Positions 50,990-62,089 are shown, numbered from the stretch's first letter. The stretch is DNA of 64,000 nt from Prevotella vespertina (GCF_009728485.1 NZ_VVIQ01000005.1:1-64000); one strand, 5' to 3'. A program made the numbers and translations. The notes: generated by a model from the letters alone, not told the origin.

Positions 50990-52408
50990 ATGGACGAAAA
51001 TCAGATGGTATCTTCCAAAACGATCCTTCGTAGAAAGTTGGATCTACTCCTAAGGACAGGGCAAATATTAATGGAGAGTTCTGCAGATACAAGTCGTGTA
51101 AAGCGTAATATGGAGCGTACGGCGGCTTATTTGGGGCTTCCCAAGGAGAATCTACACATGGAAATCGGCTATTACATTCTTCAAGTGAATGTAAGTGACG
51201 AAACTCATAGTTTCTCAAAGATGCAACGTTGTGACAAACACGTCATTAATATGCTTGCTATTCAGGAAGTTTCAAAACTCTCATGGCGAGCTATCCAGGA
51301 GGATTACACGCTTGATAAATATGAGGAGGAATTAGACAAGATTGCCAATGGTAGACATTATTATACTGATTGGATGATTGCTATCGGAGCAGGTTTTGCT
51401 TGTGGTGGGTTCTGTATTCAATTCGGTTGTGATTGGACGGCATTCTTCTATGCCTCTATTGCCGCTATATTGGGTAATAGACTACGAATGTTCCTCAATC
51501 ATTCGGGTTCTAACCTTTATGCGAACTTTGCTTTAGCCGCTTTTGTTAGTACACTTATCGCTTGGCTTTCATCTTATTTGTCTACTCCTGGTGTACAATC
51601 TGTTTTACCAGAATTTCTCCGTCCAATACTCTATACGTCCACTCCTTGGCATCCGCTTTTGGCTTGTGCATTGTATATCGTACCAGGAGTACCGCTGATT
51701 AATGCTGTGAATGATTTATTAGATAATCATATCAACACAGGTTTGGTGCGAGCAATGAATACACTTCTCATAATCGTTGCTATGGCGTTTGGTATTGCAA
51801 TGGCAATCAAATGTGGAAGTATAGACAACTTTGTGAAAGACTTATCTATGACTCCACATCATAGTTTCGTAGAGTATGCTATAGCTGCGGCTATTTCTGC
51901 TATGGGATTTGCCACTATCTACAATATTCCTTATCGCTTAATGCCTTGGATTGCTATTGGCGGTATTATTTGTGTATGCTCTCGTAACTTTATCAATCTT
52001 GGTCCAGCAACGGGGAATATAGGATTAGGCATGGGCTTAATCGTTGGTTCGCTTTGTGGTTCTGCGCTTATTTCTATTATCAATATAAAGGCTGTACACA
52101 TATTGCATACACCGCATCAATGTATTACAATTCCAGCAGTAATCCCAATCGTACCAGGTGTATTGATGTATCGTGCCCTTTATGGTTTCTTGGAGATGCA
52201 AGGTGTAGTAGGCGAGGTAACCTTTGCAGTGTTGAATGCAATCAATGGTTCGTTAGTTCTATTCTGTATTGCTTTAGGTGTTGCTATTCCAAATATCTTT
52301 GCACGTAAATGGATAACCCCACATCGCAAAGCGAAGTTAGCTCGTATGATAGAGGAACGCCGCCAGCGTGGTAAGTTCGTAGACTTGCATAACTTTGTGG
52401 TGGAATAA
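50990..52408 (+). CDS. ThrE-type threonine/serine exporter (fused DUF1212-DUF3815)
   Basis: 472 residues from ATG at 50990; the frame is open from a TTG 9 nt upstream. The N-terminal cytosolic part (1-115) has the ThrE signature LLLRTGQILMESSADTSRVKRNMERTA; it is followed by about ten hydrophobic segments, with the C-terminal four (ITIPAVIPIVPGVLMYRALYGF) corresponding to the ThrE2/DUF3815 part. Thus both halves, often separate genes, are fused here. It likely exports small amino acids. Monocistronic. Confidence 0.88.
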   Translation: MDENQMVSSKTILRRKLDLLLRTGQILMESSADTSRVKRNMERTAAYLGLPKENLHMEIGYYILQVNVSDETHSFSKMQRCDKHVINMLAIQEVSKLSWRAIQEDYTLDKYEEELDKIANGRHYYTDWMIAIGAGFACGGFCIQFGCDWTAFFYASIAAILGNRLRMFLNHSGSNLYANFALAAFVSTLIAWLSSYLSTPGVQSVLPEFLRPILYTSTPWHPLLACALYIVPGVPLINAVNDLLDNHINTGLVRAMNTLLIIVAMAFGIAMAIKCGSIDNFVKDLSMTPHHSFVEYAIAAAISAMGFATIYNIPYRLMPWIAIGGIICVCSRNFINLGPATGNIGLGMGLIVGSLCGSALISIINIKAVHILHTPHQCITIPAVIPIVPGVLMYRALYGFLEMQGVVGEVTFAVLNAINGSLVLFCIALGVAIPNIFARKWITPHRKAKLARMIEERRQRGKFVDLHNFVVE

Positions 52409-52435
52409 GTCCTAACCAGTATATAACAAATTTGT

Positions 52436-52468
52436 ATAAGGTTTGCTTCAGGAAGAAGTAAACCTTAT
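52436..52468 (+). terminator. terminator of the ThrE-type gene
   Basis: Imperfect stem ATAAGGTTTGCTTC/GAAGTAAACCTTAT followed by TTCTT. Confidence 0.65.
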
Positions 52469-52520
52469 TTCTTATAGAGGATTCAGAAAAGTTTTTTGAA
52501 ACATTTCAGTCTATGGGAAC

Positions 52521-53240
52521 TTACACTCGCTTCATAAGTATAGCACGTTCTTTCGGACTAAATTTCTCGATGGCATAACGTAACATGGTGCGTGGCATAT
52601 CCGCGCGGCGTTCCATGAGATACGCATAGAGTCGCTCGGGATTCCGTTTGCCAGCTTCACGAAGCATCCAGCCAATCGCCTTGTGCATGAGGTCGTGTGG
52701 ATGGTGCATCATAAGGTCGCTTAGTGCGTATGTGTCCTCCAGTTGACCTTTGCGGATAAAGGCATAGGTGGAAACGATGGCGATTCGGTTGTCCCATAGA
52801 AGTTGGCTTTGTGCTAATTGATAGAGGCGTTCGTGCGATTTGTCAAGCAGGTATTCTCCAATGATAAAACGGCAGGAGAGGTCGACTAAGTCCCAATTAT
52901 TAATTCTTTCGGTCATGGCGAGGTAGAGGTCAAAGAGCTGTTTGCGAAGTGTTTCATCTTTTTTCTTGCTTTTCTCTACCATGATTAGCAGTGCGCAGAG
53001 TCTTACCTCATGCCATTTTGACAACATTAGTTCTCGTATTACATCCAAGGATATATCTTTATGTTGTTTGGCTATAGTGCGGATGTTGGGAACAGTGACA
53101 CCTAAAAAGAGATCGCCCTCGCCGTATTCCCCTTTCCCTGCTTTGAAGAAGCGTGGGAATACTTCTCTCTTTTCAGCATTTGATAACGCTTGGAGTTCGT
53201 CAATAATCATTTTCACTGTTGGGCTTATGCTTTCTGTCAT
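52521..53240 (-). CDS. AlkD-like DNA glycosylase
   Basis: 239 residues from MTESISPTVK (53240). An ATG at 53294 is open but lies upstream of the -7 box, so I reject it. All-helical HEAT-like repeats with the AlkD pattern: FFKAGKGEYGEGDLFLGVTVPNIR (about 31-54), INNWDLVDLSCRFIIG (about 113-128), and WDNRIAIVSTYAFIRKGQL. AlkD removes bulky or cationic alkyl lesions (N3/N7-alkylpurines). Monocistronic, minus strand, divergent from groES. Confidence 0.9.
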   Translation of the reverse strand: MTESISPTVKMIIDELQALSNAEKREVFPRFFKAGKGEYGEGDLFLGVTVPNIRTIAKQHKDISLDVIRELMLSKWHEVRLCALLIMVEKSKKKDETLRKQLFDLYLAMTERINNWDLVDLSCRFIIGEYLLDKSHERLYQLAQSQLLWDNRIAIVSTYAFIRKGQLEDTYALSDLMMHHPHDLMHKAIGWMLREAGKRNPERLYAYLMERRADMPRTMLRYAIEKFSPKERAILMKRV

Positions 53241-53264
53241 ACTTGTATAAATTTGTTTTTGTTG

Positions 53265-53294
53265 CAAAGATACTACATTTATGTTATGGCTCAA
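53265..53294 (-). promoter_or_regulatory. promoter of the alkD-like gene
   Basis: On the minus strand TTG, 19 bp, TATCTTTG, 24 nt before the ATG. Confidence 0.6.
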
Positions 53295-53476
53295 TAGAAA
53301 TTGATGGGGGTTCTTCTATAAATTCTTAATGTCGTATGTGTATGCTGACAGGATGTCAGATATTGTTTTGAATGTTTATATGTATGTTTCTTTGGCATGG
53401 TTTTCGTATAAAGCAAAGCGGAACTACTAGTTTAGTAGATAAACAAAAGATTAAAATCTAAAAATATAAAGAGATT

Positions 53477-53746
53477 ATGACAATTAAACCTTTATCAGAC
53501 AGAGTATTGATTCTTCCTGCACAAGCAGAGGAGAAAGTTGGCGGTATTATTATCCCTGATACAGCTAAAGAGAAACCACAGCGTGGTAAGGTTGTAGCAG
53601 TTGGTAATGGTACAAAGGATGAGGAGATGATTCTCAAAGTTGGTGATGAGGTTCTCTATGGAAAGTACGCTGGTACGGAATTAGAGAATGAAGGTGAGAA
53701 GTATCTGATGATGCGTCAGAGCGATGTTCTCGCTGTTGTAGAATAA
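53477..53746 (+). CDS. groS: co-chaperonin GroES
   Basis: 89 residues, full-length for this group. [20 protein letters not shown] at the N-terminus, the mobile loop with [19 protein letters not shown], and the roof loop [14 protein letters not shown]. It caps GroEL. groEL follows after 183 nt that hold a hairpin repeat and short direct repeats. No CIRCE or other known heat-shock operator is visible upstream, nor a clear TAnnTTTG promoter. Confidence 0.97.
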   Translation: MTIKPLSDRVLILPAQAEEKVGGIIIPDTAKEKPQRGKVVAVGNGTKDEEMILKVGDEVLYGKYAGTELENEGEKYLMMRQSDVLAVVE

Positions 53747-53770
53747 AAAGCCTCTTCCAATCCCAACGAA

Positions 53771-53817
53771 GGGAGGGATGCCTCCCCCTAACCCCTCCGA
53801 AAGGAGGGGAGAGCAGG
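53771..53817 (+). repeat. double-hairpin repeat between groES and groEL
   Basis: GGGAGG-GATG-CCTCCC (53771-53786) followed by CCCCTCC-GAAA-GGAGGGG (53792-53809), the second with a GNRA tetraloop. It shares its plan with the element inside ispH. Confidence 0.7.
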
Positions 53818-53847
53818 AATGGAAAGATAGCTTTGAATATCTATTCT

Positions 53848-55555
<1,708 letters not shown>

Positions 55556-55578
55556 TTTCAGATTAAATCATACAATCA

Positions 55579-55617
55579 AAAAAGGGAAGATGCTCTGAGA
55601 GTATCTTCCTTTTTTTA
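55579..55617 (+). terminator. terminator of groESL
   Basis: Stem GGAAGATGCTC/GAGTATCTTCC (one mismatch) with 3-4-nt loop, then seven T. Confidence 0.85.
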
Positions 55618-55693
55618 TTTGTTTCTATTTGAAAATAGCTGACTTCTACGTAAAATAGAGGGAATATTGTGCTGTAAAAGTTTTGTTAATCCC

Positions 55694-55861
55694 TTAATTT
55701 TCAGATATAAGTTCAGTATCATCATCATCTTCAGTTGGTGGTACTACACTCACATGAATTCCAACAGGTGGGCTTCCTGCCAATACTGGAGATTCTGTTT
55801 GGAGGGCAAATAAAAGTATTTGTGGCTCTAAATAAGTTCTTTTTGTTTCCTTAATTTCCAT
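55694..55861 (-). CDS. 55-residue LAGSP-type small protein
   Basis: An ORF from ATG at 55861 encodes 55 residues beginning MEIKETKRTYLEPQILLFAL, with VLAGSPPVG in the middle and an acidic EDDDDTEL end. From memory, Prevotella genomes hold many short proteins with the same plan (YxxPxxxxxxL, LAGSP, acidic tail) and no known function. No consensus promoter is seen. It is the only gene I can support between groEL and 56811; 55870-56370 is otherwise AT-rich and empty. Confidence 0.55.
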   Translation of the reverse strand: MEIKETKRTYLEPQILLFALQTESPVLAGSPPVGIHVSVVPPTEDDDDTELISEN

Positions 55862-56374
55862 TTTTGTGTGATATTTAATATGTAATTGACTTTATTTTTG
55901 TGGTAATTCCTACAAATAAGTCATTTAAATGTAAACTAAATATTATAATCTAATTAGTCTAATGATTATATTTGTTATCGCTCTTCTTTGTTCAAAATAG
56001 TCTAATGTGGCTTTAACTATTTGTTTTTAAAATGAGTTTTAAATCATTTGCAAAGGTAGAAAGAATTTGGAAAACAGCCAAATATTCATAATGAAAATGA
56101 GGGAACAAATAGAACGTGTTTATGATTTGTATTTTTTGGTGAAGAGTTATGATGTAAATGGAATATGTCTTTTTGTAATAAAATATAGCAAATTTGATGG
56201 TTTGTATTTGCGTTTTTCTGAAAGGCATTGGTGTTTGCTCGGAAATACGAGAAATAGAGAGAAGGAAATGGTTAGGCTTGTAATAGGTTGATTACTAGTA
56301 GGTTGTACGGAATGAAGCATTTTGTTGACTGAATTGAATAGTCGAAATATAGGGAAATGGGCTAGTTTTTACCT

Positions 56375-56540
56375 AAAATGATAGTACTTTTTGCCCAAAA
56401 CGATAGTACTTTTTACTCAAAACGGAGGTACGATTCAGTCAAAACGGAGGTCGGTTTTGCTCAAAATGGAGGTCAGTTTTGCTCAAAACGGAGGTTGGTT
56501 TTACTAAAAACCTATATATTTTTCTAGAAAAAGCTCATTT
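56375..56540. repeat. array C of exact 22-bp period repeats
   Basis: Units start at 56375, 56397, 56419, 56441, 56463, 56485 and 56507. All begin AAAA; the middle four are AAAACGGAGGTnnGnTTnnnTC. Several are reverse complements of units in array B. 56541-56798 shows nothing else. Confidence 0.85.
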
Positions 56541-56798
56541 CGTTTCCTTTTAAAGCTCTGTTACGTTCTAGAAAAGGATATATAGAAAGAATTAAATGTA
56601 AGGTTTTTTTATATAGAAAGTTCTATCTTTCAGCTATGTGAGAGGGCTGTTTCTGTTTTGTTTCTTAGTTCTAATAAGATGTCGGAATGGATTGATTTGA
56701 TTTGCAACAAGTATTTGTGTTGGTATTAACATATTAGGAATGGATTTGAAAAAGACTAAAAACTTCCTACTTTCACGTCCTATATCTAATCTTTTGCT

Positions 56799-56806
56799 TA
56801 ACTTTG
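56799..56806 (+). promoter_or_regulatory. -7 box very close to the next start codon
   Basis: TAACTTTG ends 4 nt before the ATG at 56811; -33 unclear. Confidence 0.4.
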
Positions 56807-56810
56807 TGGC

Positions 56811-57011
56811 ATGAAAAGATTAGTCAACTGGAAAGAATTTATAGTACTCTTCATCGTTATTGGATGCTTATATTATATAACGAGGTCGTTGTGGATTACA
56901 AGCGGCATCCTTGTTCTTCTTTTGCTTATAGATGGTCTTTTGCGTCAATATGATAATAAAAAGAAGGGCGAGAGGCAGGCGGAAGAGATAAAAAAGAAGC
57001 TAGAAGATTAG
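56811..57011 (+). CDS. small two-helix membrane protein
   Basis: 66 residues: two closely spaced hydrophobic segments (about 10-24, FIVLFIVIGCLYYI, and 28-43, WITSGILVLLLLIDGL) and a Lys/Glu-rich C-terminal helix (KKKGERQAEEIKKKLED). Not recognised. A promoter box lies only 4 nt upstream of the ATG. It precedes the AmgK-like gene by 70 nt on the same strand. Confidence 0.65.
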   Translation: MKRLVNWKEFIVLFIVIGCLYYITRSLWITSGILVLLLLIDGLLRQYDNKKKGERQAEEIKKKLED

Positions 57012-57081
57012 TTTTAGCTGATGAGATAGGATTCGTTGCCGTAACTTTATAGGATGATCGGATAAGCAATCAATAAAAAGG

Positions 57082-58623
57082 ATGAAGGAATTATTAGAAT
57101 TGTATAGGACGTGGAAGGGTGCAGAAGCAGTCAATGTGGAGAAACTTGCTGGTGCTGGTAGTAATCGCGAGTATTATCGATTGACAGATGATGCGGGCTC
57201 GGCAGTGATAGGTGTTATTGGTACGAGTCGTGATGAGAATCATGCTTTTGTTTATCTGGCGAAACATTTTGAGAAACGTCAGTTGCCTGTGCCTCATGTG
57301 TTGGCAGTTACGGCTGATGAAACCTGTTATTTACAGTCGGATTTAGGCTCTGTTTCTCTTTTCGATGCTATACGCGGCGGTCGTGAAGCAGGTGGGCGAT
57401 ACAATCTTGCAGAGCAGGAATTGCTTAGAAGGACTATCCGTGAGTTGCCTAATATACAGCTTCGTGGTGCGCGCGGGCTAGATTTTAGTCAGTGTTATCC
57501 ACAGCCAGAGTTCGATCAAGAGAGCGTTCTTTTCGATTTGAACTACTTTAAATACTGCTTTCTCAAAGCAACGGAGCTTGATTTCCATGAGTTGAAACTT
57601 GAGGCGAACTTCCGAATGTTTGCCAAAGACCTAACGTCCGAGAAGATGGATTCGTTCCTTTATCGTGACTTTCAGGCTCGGAATGTCATGTTAGATACTG
57701 CTGGTAATCCTTATTTTATCGACTTCCAAGGAGGGCGTAAAGGACCATTTTATTACGATTTAGCTTCATTCTTATGGCAAGCAAGTGCGAAGTATTCTTT
57801 CAAGTTACGTCGTGAACTTGTGTTTGAATACTATCAAAGTTTGAAGAATTATACTGAAGTACCCTCAAAACGTCACTTTGTTAATCGCCTTTCTCTCTTC
57901 GTTTTGTTCCGAACGTTGCAAGTGCTTGGGGCTTATGGATTCCGTGGTTACTTCGAGCGTAAGAAGCATTTTATTGATTCTATACCTCCAGCAATACAGA
58001 ATTTGCGTGACATATTGGCATTAGGCGAAGATGTTTTCCCTTATCCTTATATGCTTGATATGCTGAAACGACTCACACAATTACCGCAATTTGCGCACAT
58101 TGAGAAGTCGGCGGCTAATAGAACCGATGGATTTAAAACGGCAGAGAAGGATGTTTATCAGGCGAATCCGTTGGATGGTCCTGCTACATTCTCTAAATAT
58201 GATGGGAAAGGTCCGTTGGTGGTTCGGGTGTTTAGTTTCTCCTTTAAGAAGGGTATTCCCGAGGATACAACTGGTAATGGGGGCGGTTATGTATTCGATT
58301 GTCGGAGCACGCATAATCCGGGTCGGTATGAACCCTATAAGAAGATTACTGGTTTGGATGAACCTGTTATTCGTTTCTTAGAGGATGATGGTGAGATACT
58401 TGAATTCTTGAAACCCGTTTATCAGTTGGCTGATCATCATGTAGAACGTTATATGCAACGTGGTTTTACGGATCTAATGTTCAGTTTTGGCTGTACAGGT
58501 GGGCAGCATCGTTCCGTCTATAGTGCGCAACATCTTGCCGAACATCTCAATAAGAAATATGGCATTGAGGTGCGGATAACGCATAGAGAACAAGGTATTG
58601 AGCAAGTATTGGCGGCAAAGTAA
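57082..58623 (+). CDS. AmgK-like sugar kinase fused to a RapZ C-terminal domain
   Basis: 513 residues, two domains. Residues 1-340 are an aminoglycoside-phosphotransferase-like kinase: AGAGSNREYYRL nucleotide loop, FLYRDFQARNVML (catalytic Asp/Asn, about 193) and YFIDFQGGRKGPFYYDLASFLW. Residues about 373-500 match the RapZ C-terminal domain: VRVFSFSFKKGIPEDTTGNGGGYVFDCRSTHNPGRY and FSFGCTGGQHRSVYSAQ. AmgK is the MurNAc/GlcNAc anomeric kinase of cell-wall recycling; RapZ-C senses GlcN6P in E. coli. The next gene is a MurU-like enzyme, which supports the AmgK reading. The fusion itself is seen; its regulation is inferred. Confidence 0.85.
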   Translation: MKELLELYRTWKGAEAVNVEKLAGAGSNREYYRLTDDAGSAVIGVIGTSRDENHAFVYLAKHFEKRQLPVPHVLAVTADETCYLQSDLGSVSLFDAIRGGREAGGRYNLAEQELLRRTIRELPNIQLRGARGLDFSQCYPQPEFDQESVLFDLNYFKYCFLKATELDFHELKLEANFRMFAKDLTSEKMDSFLYRDFQARNVMLDTAGNPYFIDFQGGRKGPFYYDLASFLWQASAKYSFKLRRELVFEYYQSLKNYTEVPSKRHFVNRLSLFVLFRTLQVLGAYGFRGYFERKKHFIDSIPPAIQNLRDILALGEDVFPYPYMLDMLKRLTQLPQFAHIEKSAANRTDGFKTAEKDVYQANPLDGPATFSKYDGKGPLVVRVFSFSFKKGIPEDTTGNGGGYVFDCRSTHNPGRYEPYKKITGLDEPVIRFLEDDGEILEFLKPVYQLADHHVERYMQRGFTDLMFSFGCTGGQHRSVYSAQHLAEHLNKKYGIEVRITHREQGIEQVLAAK

Positions 58624-58631
58624 GAAGGCTT

Positions 58632-58706
58632 CAGCCTAACTCCTCCCACCTTTATTATTATAGAATAGCCAAGAAGCAATAAGAACAACGGGAGAAGATT
58701 AGGCTT
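58632..58706. repeat. imperfect inverted repeat after the AmgK-like gene
   Basis: AGCCTAACTCCTCCC near 58632-58647 pairs with GGGAGAAGATTAGGCT near 58690-58706. The left arm resembles part of the groES-groEL element (CCCTAACCCCTCC), so it may be a decayed copy. Confidence 0.35.
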
Positions 58707-58714
58707 GTGAATCC

Positions 58715-58745
58715 TTTGTCAACTGAAATAAAAGCCGTAATTTTG
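58715..58745 (+). promoter_or_regulatory. promoter of the MurU-like gene
   Basis: TTTG, 19 bp, TAATTTTG, 20 nt before the ATG. Confidence 0.6.
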
Positions 58746-58765
58746 CAAATATAAAAGAAAAGCTA

Positions 58766-59572
58766 ATGCAATCAATGATTTTTGCAGCCGGTCTCGGCAC
58801 TCGTTTGAAACCACTTACTGACACAATGCCAAAGGCGTTAGTAAGGGTAGGGGGTGCGCCACTGCTTGAACATGTAATAAATAGATTGATAGACGCAGGA
58901 TGCAAGCGTATGGTTGTTAATGTCCATCACTTCGCTAATCAGATTATTGACTATCTGAATATGCATGATTATGGGGTGGATATTCTTGTGTCTGACGAAA
59001 CAAAGCAGCTCCTTGATACCGGTGGTGGTATCAAGCGAGCTGCTTCGCTTTTTGATGATAGCTTGCCTGTCCTCATTCATAATGTAGACATTCTGAGTAA
59101 TGTTGATTTGAAGGCGTTCTATCAACATGCCGTAGATAGTAAAACGGATGCACTTCTGTTGGTAAGCCGTCGTATCACGCAGCGTTATCTAGTCTTTAAT
59201 TCAGATATGCGCCTTGTTGGTTGGACGAATGTTGCTACAGGAGAAGTGAAATCGCCGTATGAGGATGTGCGACAATTACATTTTGTGCAACCAACTGATG
59301 ATACTACTTCTTATCATCAGAAGGGTCATTATCTCTATGCTTTCTCGGGTATTCATGTCTTAGCTCCCACTGCTATACAGGCGGTTGAGGCTGTTGATGA
59401 GGATAAGTTCCCCATAATGGACTTCTATCTTCGTAATTGTGACAAGTTGAATATCTATGGAGAATTGAAGAGCGACCTACAACTTCTTGATGTAGGTAAG
59501 CTCGATACACTGCAAGCAGCAGAAGACTTTATTGTAAATTTAGGTTATCAAAGCCCCAAAGCGGAGCAATGA
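58766..59572 (+). CDS. MurU-like sugar-1-phosphate nucleotidyltransferase
   Basis: 268 residues, left-handed NTP transferase fold: FAAGLGTRLKPLTDTMPKALVRVGGAPLLEHVI (nucleotide-binding, 6-38), DTGGGIKRA (about 88), LIHNVDILSNVDL (metal Asp, about 103). No C-terminal acyltransferase domain, as in MurU, which makes UDP-MurNAc from MurNAc-1-P. Adjacent to the AmgK-like kinase, consistent with an anabolic recycling bypass. Sugar and nucleotide specificity are not shown by the sequence. It is followed by guaA after 27 nt. Confidence 0.83.
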   Translation: MQSMIFAAGLGTRLKPLTDTMPKALVRVGGAPLLEHVINRLIDAGCKRMVVNVHHFANQIIDYLNMHDYGVDILVSDETKQLLDTGGGIKRAASLFDDSLPVLIHNVDILSNVDLKAFYQHAVDSKTDALLLVSRRITQRYLVFNSDMRLVGWTNVATGEVKSPYEDVRQLHFVQPTDDTTSYHQKGHYLYAFSGIHVLAPTAIQAVEAVDEDKFPIMDFYLRNCDKLNIYGELKSDLQLLDVGKLDTLQAAEDFIVNLGYQSPKAEQ

Positions 59573-59599
59573 TACTTTTTAAAACATATCATCACTAAT

Positions 59600-61144
59600 A
59601 TGCAACAGAAGATAATCATTTTGGATTTCGGTTCGCAGACAACACAGTTGATAGGTCGACGTGTACGCGAGTTGGATACCTTCTGCGAAATCCTACCTTA
59701 CAACAAGTTCCCAAAAGATGATCCGTCCGTGATAGGTGTAATCCTTTCTGGTTCGCCTTATTCGGTACATGATGCAGAAGCCTTTAAGGTTGATCTTAGC
59801 CAATTCATTGGAAAGGTGCCTGTATTGGGTATCTGCTATGGTGCACAATTCATCTCTTATTCTAATGGAGGTAAGGTGGAACAGACAGGTACACGTGAGT
59901 ATGGTCGTGCGAATCTAGAGACAATCAATCTTGATAACCGCCTCTTCGCAGATTTTGAAAAGGGCTCTCAAGTATGGATGAGCCATGGTGACACCATTAC
60001 GGCTATTCCTTCAGATTATGAGATCATTGCTTCTACAGGAGATGTTAAGTATGCAGCCTTTGCCTCAAAGACACAACCTGTATGGGCTGTTCAGTTCCAT
60101 CCTGAAGTTTATCACTCATTACAAGGAAAGCAGCTCCTGAAGAACTTTGTTGTAGATATTTGCGGTAGTAAACAGGAGTGGAGTGCAGCCTCATTCGTAG
60201 AGAGCGCAGTGCAAGAGATTCGCGAGCAAGTTGGTAATGATCGTGTTATCCTTGGGCTTTCTGGTGGTGTAGATTCATCCGTTTGTGCTACCTTATTGAA
60301 TAAAGCTATTGGCAAGAATCTTACTTGTATCTTCGTTGATCATGGTATGTTGCGTAAGAATGAGTTCCAAAAGGTGATGGATGCTTATAAGGGACTTGGA
60401 TTGAATGTTATTGGTGTTGATGCTTCAGAAAAGTTCTTTAAAGATCTTGAGGGAGTGAGTGACCCAGAGGAGAAACGCAAGATAATAGGTCGTGACTTTG
60501 TTGAGGTATTCAATGCAGAGGCAAAGAAGATTACTGATGCTAAATGGCTCGCACAAGGAACAATCTATCCTGATCGCATAGAGAGCTTGAGCATAACGGG
60601 TATGGTTATTAAGAGCCACCATAATGTTGGCGGATTGCCAAAAGAGATGCACTTGCAGCTCTGTGAACCACTTCGTTGGTTGTTTAAAGATGAAGTGCGT
60701 CGTGTAGGGCATGAGATGGGAATGCCAGAACGTCTCATTAAGCGTCATCCGTTCCCTGGTCCTGGATTAGCTGTTCGTATTTTAGGTGATATTACTCGTG
60801 AGAAAGTTCGTATTCTTCAAGATGCGGATGATATCTATATCGAGAAGATGCACGATTATACATTGCCAGATGGTTCGAGTCTTTATGATCATGTTTGGCA
60901 GGCAGGCACCGTATTGCTTTCAACAATCCGTTCGGTAGGAGTGATGGGCGATGAGCGCACCTACGAACATCCAGTTGCTTTGCGTGCTGTTACCTCTATG
61001 GATGCAATGACAGCTGACTGGGCACATCTTCCATACGACTTTATGGCAGATGTCTCTAATGAGATTATTCGTAAGGTGAAGGGAGTTAATCGTGTATGTT
61101 ACGATATCTCATCAAAACCACCTTCGACTATTGAATGGGAGTAA
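59600..61144 (+). CDS. guaA: GMP synthase (glutamine-hydrolysing)
   Basis: 514 residues. Class I amidotransferase domain (1-190) with nucleophile Cys in LGICYGAQF and His/Glu in [10 protein letters not shown]-loop ATP pyrophosphatase with LSGGVDSSV (about 220-228), then the dimerisation domain ending KPPSTIEWE. It converts XMP to GMP. It lies 27 nt after the MurU-like gene and may share its transcript. 61145-61347 contains a near-palindrome (GCTATTCTCGAGGATAGC, around 61257) and no gene. Confidence 0.98.
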   Translation: MQQKIIILDFGSQTTQLIGRRVRELDTFCEILPYNKFPKDDPSVIGVILSGSPYSVHDAEAFKVDLSQFIGKVPVLGICYGAQFISYSNGGKVEQTGTREYGRANLETINLDNRLFADFEKGSQVWMSHGDTITAIPSDYEIIASTGDVKYAAFASKTQPVWAVQFHPEVYHSLQGKQLLKNFVVDICGSKQEWSAASFVESAVQEIREQVGNDRVILGLSGGVDSSVCATLLNKAIGKNLTCIFVDHGMLRKNEFQKVMDAYKGLGLNVIGVDASEKFFKDLEGVSDPEEKRKIIGRDFVEVFNAEAKKITDAKWLAQGTIYPDRIESLSITGMVIKSHHNVGGLPKEMHLQLCEPLRWLFKDEVRRVGHEMGMPERLIKRHPFPGPGLAVRILGDITREKVRILQDADDIYIEKMHDYTLPDGSSLYDHVWQAGTVLLSTIRSVGVMGDERTYEHPVALRAVTSMDAMTADWAHLPYDFMADVSNEIIRKVKGVNRVCYDISSKPPSTIEWE

Positions 61145-61347
61145 AGACTCTTGCTAAATGGGGAGTGCACTTTTGAATTATAGAAAAGTATCTTAGCTGA
61201 TTTCCACTTAGTTATAATCATAATTTGAAGGAAGTATTGTTTATAGTTTAGCAAAGGCTATTCTCGAGGATAGCAAAGGCTCTCTCTGAAAGAAGGAGAG
61301 TCTCCCTTTTAGGAATAGGAATGATAAAGTAAATCTTTATAAATAAA

Positions 61348-61376
61348 AAGTCCGAGTCTATCATAGACTCGGACTT
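61348..61376 (-). terminator. terminator of mscL
   Basis: Perfect 13-bp stem (AAGTCCGAGTCTA and complement) with TCA loop; T-rich on the minus side. Confidence 0.85.
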
Positions 61377-61395
61377 CTCATTTATATGATTACTA

Positions 61396-61821
61396 TTACT
61401 TTTTCTTAAGTAAGTCTCGAATTTCTGTAAGGAGCTTCTCTTCTGCTGTTGGCTCTGGATCAGGAGCTGGTGCTGCAGGTTCTTCCGCCTTCTTCTTTGA
61501 AAGTTTGTTGATACCCTTTACTAGAAGGAATACACAGAATGCAATGATGATGAAATCTAGTGTTGTCTGTAAAAAGTTACCATAATTAATAGTCGCAGCT
61601 TCCATCTTCTCTATTCCTGGAAGGTGAACTGCTGGGAGGGTGTACTTAAGATCTGTGAACTTTACACCACCAATCAACCAGCCAATAGGAGGCATGATGA
61701 TGTCATCAACGATAGACGAAACAATCTTGCCGAATGCGCCACCAATGATTACACCGACAGCCATGTCAACTGCGTTACCCTTAACTGCAAAATCTTTAAA
61801 CTCTTGAATGAATTTACCCAT
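61396..61821 (-). CDS. mscL: large-conductance mechanosensitive channel
   Basis: 141 residues: N-terminal amphipathic helix and first membrane helix [38 protein letters not shown] (the family signature), a periplasmic loop, second helix (about 84-104, [19 protein letters not shown]) and a charged tail. It opens on hypo-osmotic shock to release solutes. Monocistronic. Confidence 0.97.
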   Translation of the reverse strand: MGKFIQEFKDFAVKGNAVDMAVGVIIGGAFGKIVSSIVDDIIMPPIGWLIGGVKFTDLKYTLPAVHLPGIEKMEAATINYGNFLQTTLDFIIIAFCVFLLVKGINKLSKKKAEEPAAPAPDPEPTAEEKLLTEIRDLLKKK

Positions 61822-61999
61822 GATTCTAAATGTTATTAATTTGTTCTTTTATTGATTATATGTTCTTTTTATGTGCTTTGCTACATAGATATTACAAACA
61901 TGGATTATAGTGTTATCGTTGATTCTATCATGCAACTGAAACGAACCATTTTTTATAATATTTAAACGCAAAGCGACTGCAAAAATAAAAAAAATATTG

Positions 62000-62007
62000 T
62001 ATCTTTG
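62000..62007 (+). promoter_or_regulatory. -7 box of gapA
   Basis: TATCTTTG, 82 nt before the ATG; leader includes AGGAGG (62034-62039), too far from the ATG to be its ribosome site. Confidence 0.45.
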
Positions 62008-62089
62008 CAATCGTAACATAGAATAATGTTCATTAGGAGGTAAAAAGACAACTAGTTTTATAAACTTTTATAAATAAATTAAAGTAAAA

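Noticed and set aside
53295-53476. CIRCE (HrcA operator) upstream of groES
   Set aside because: TTAGCACTC-N9-GAGTGCTAA is not present; only short imperfect palindromes are seen.
56013-56291. Overlapping ORFs of 71 and 74 codons on opposite strands
   Set aside because: Mutual shadows in AT-rich intergenic DNA without motifs or promoters.
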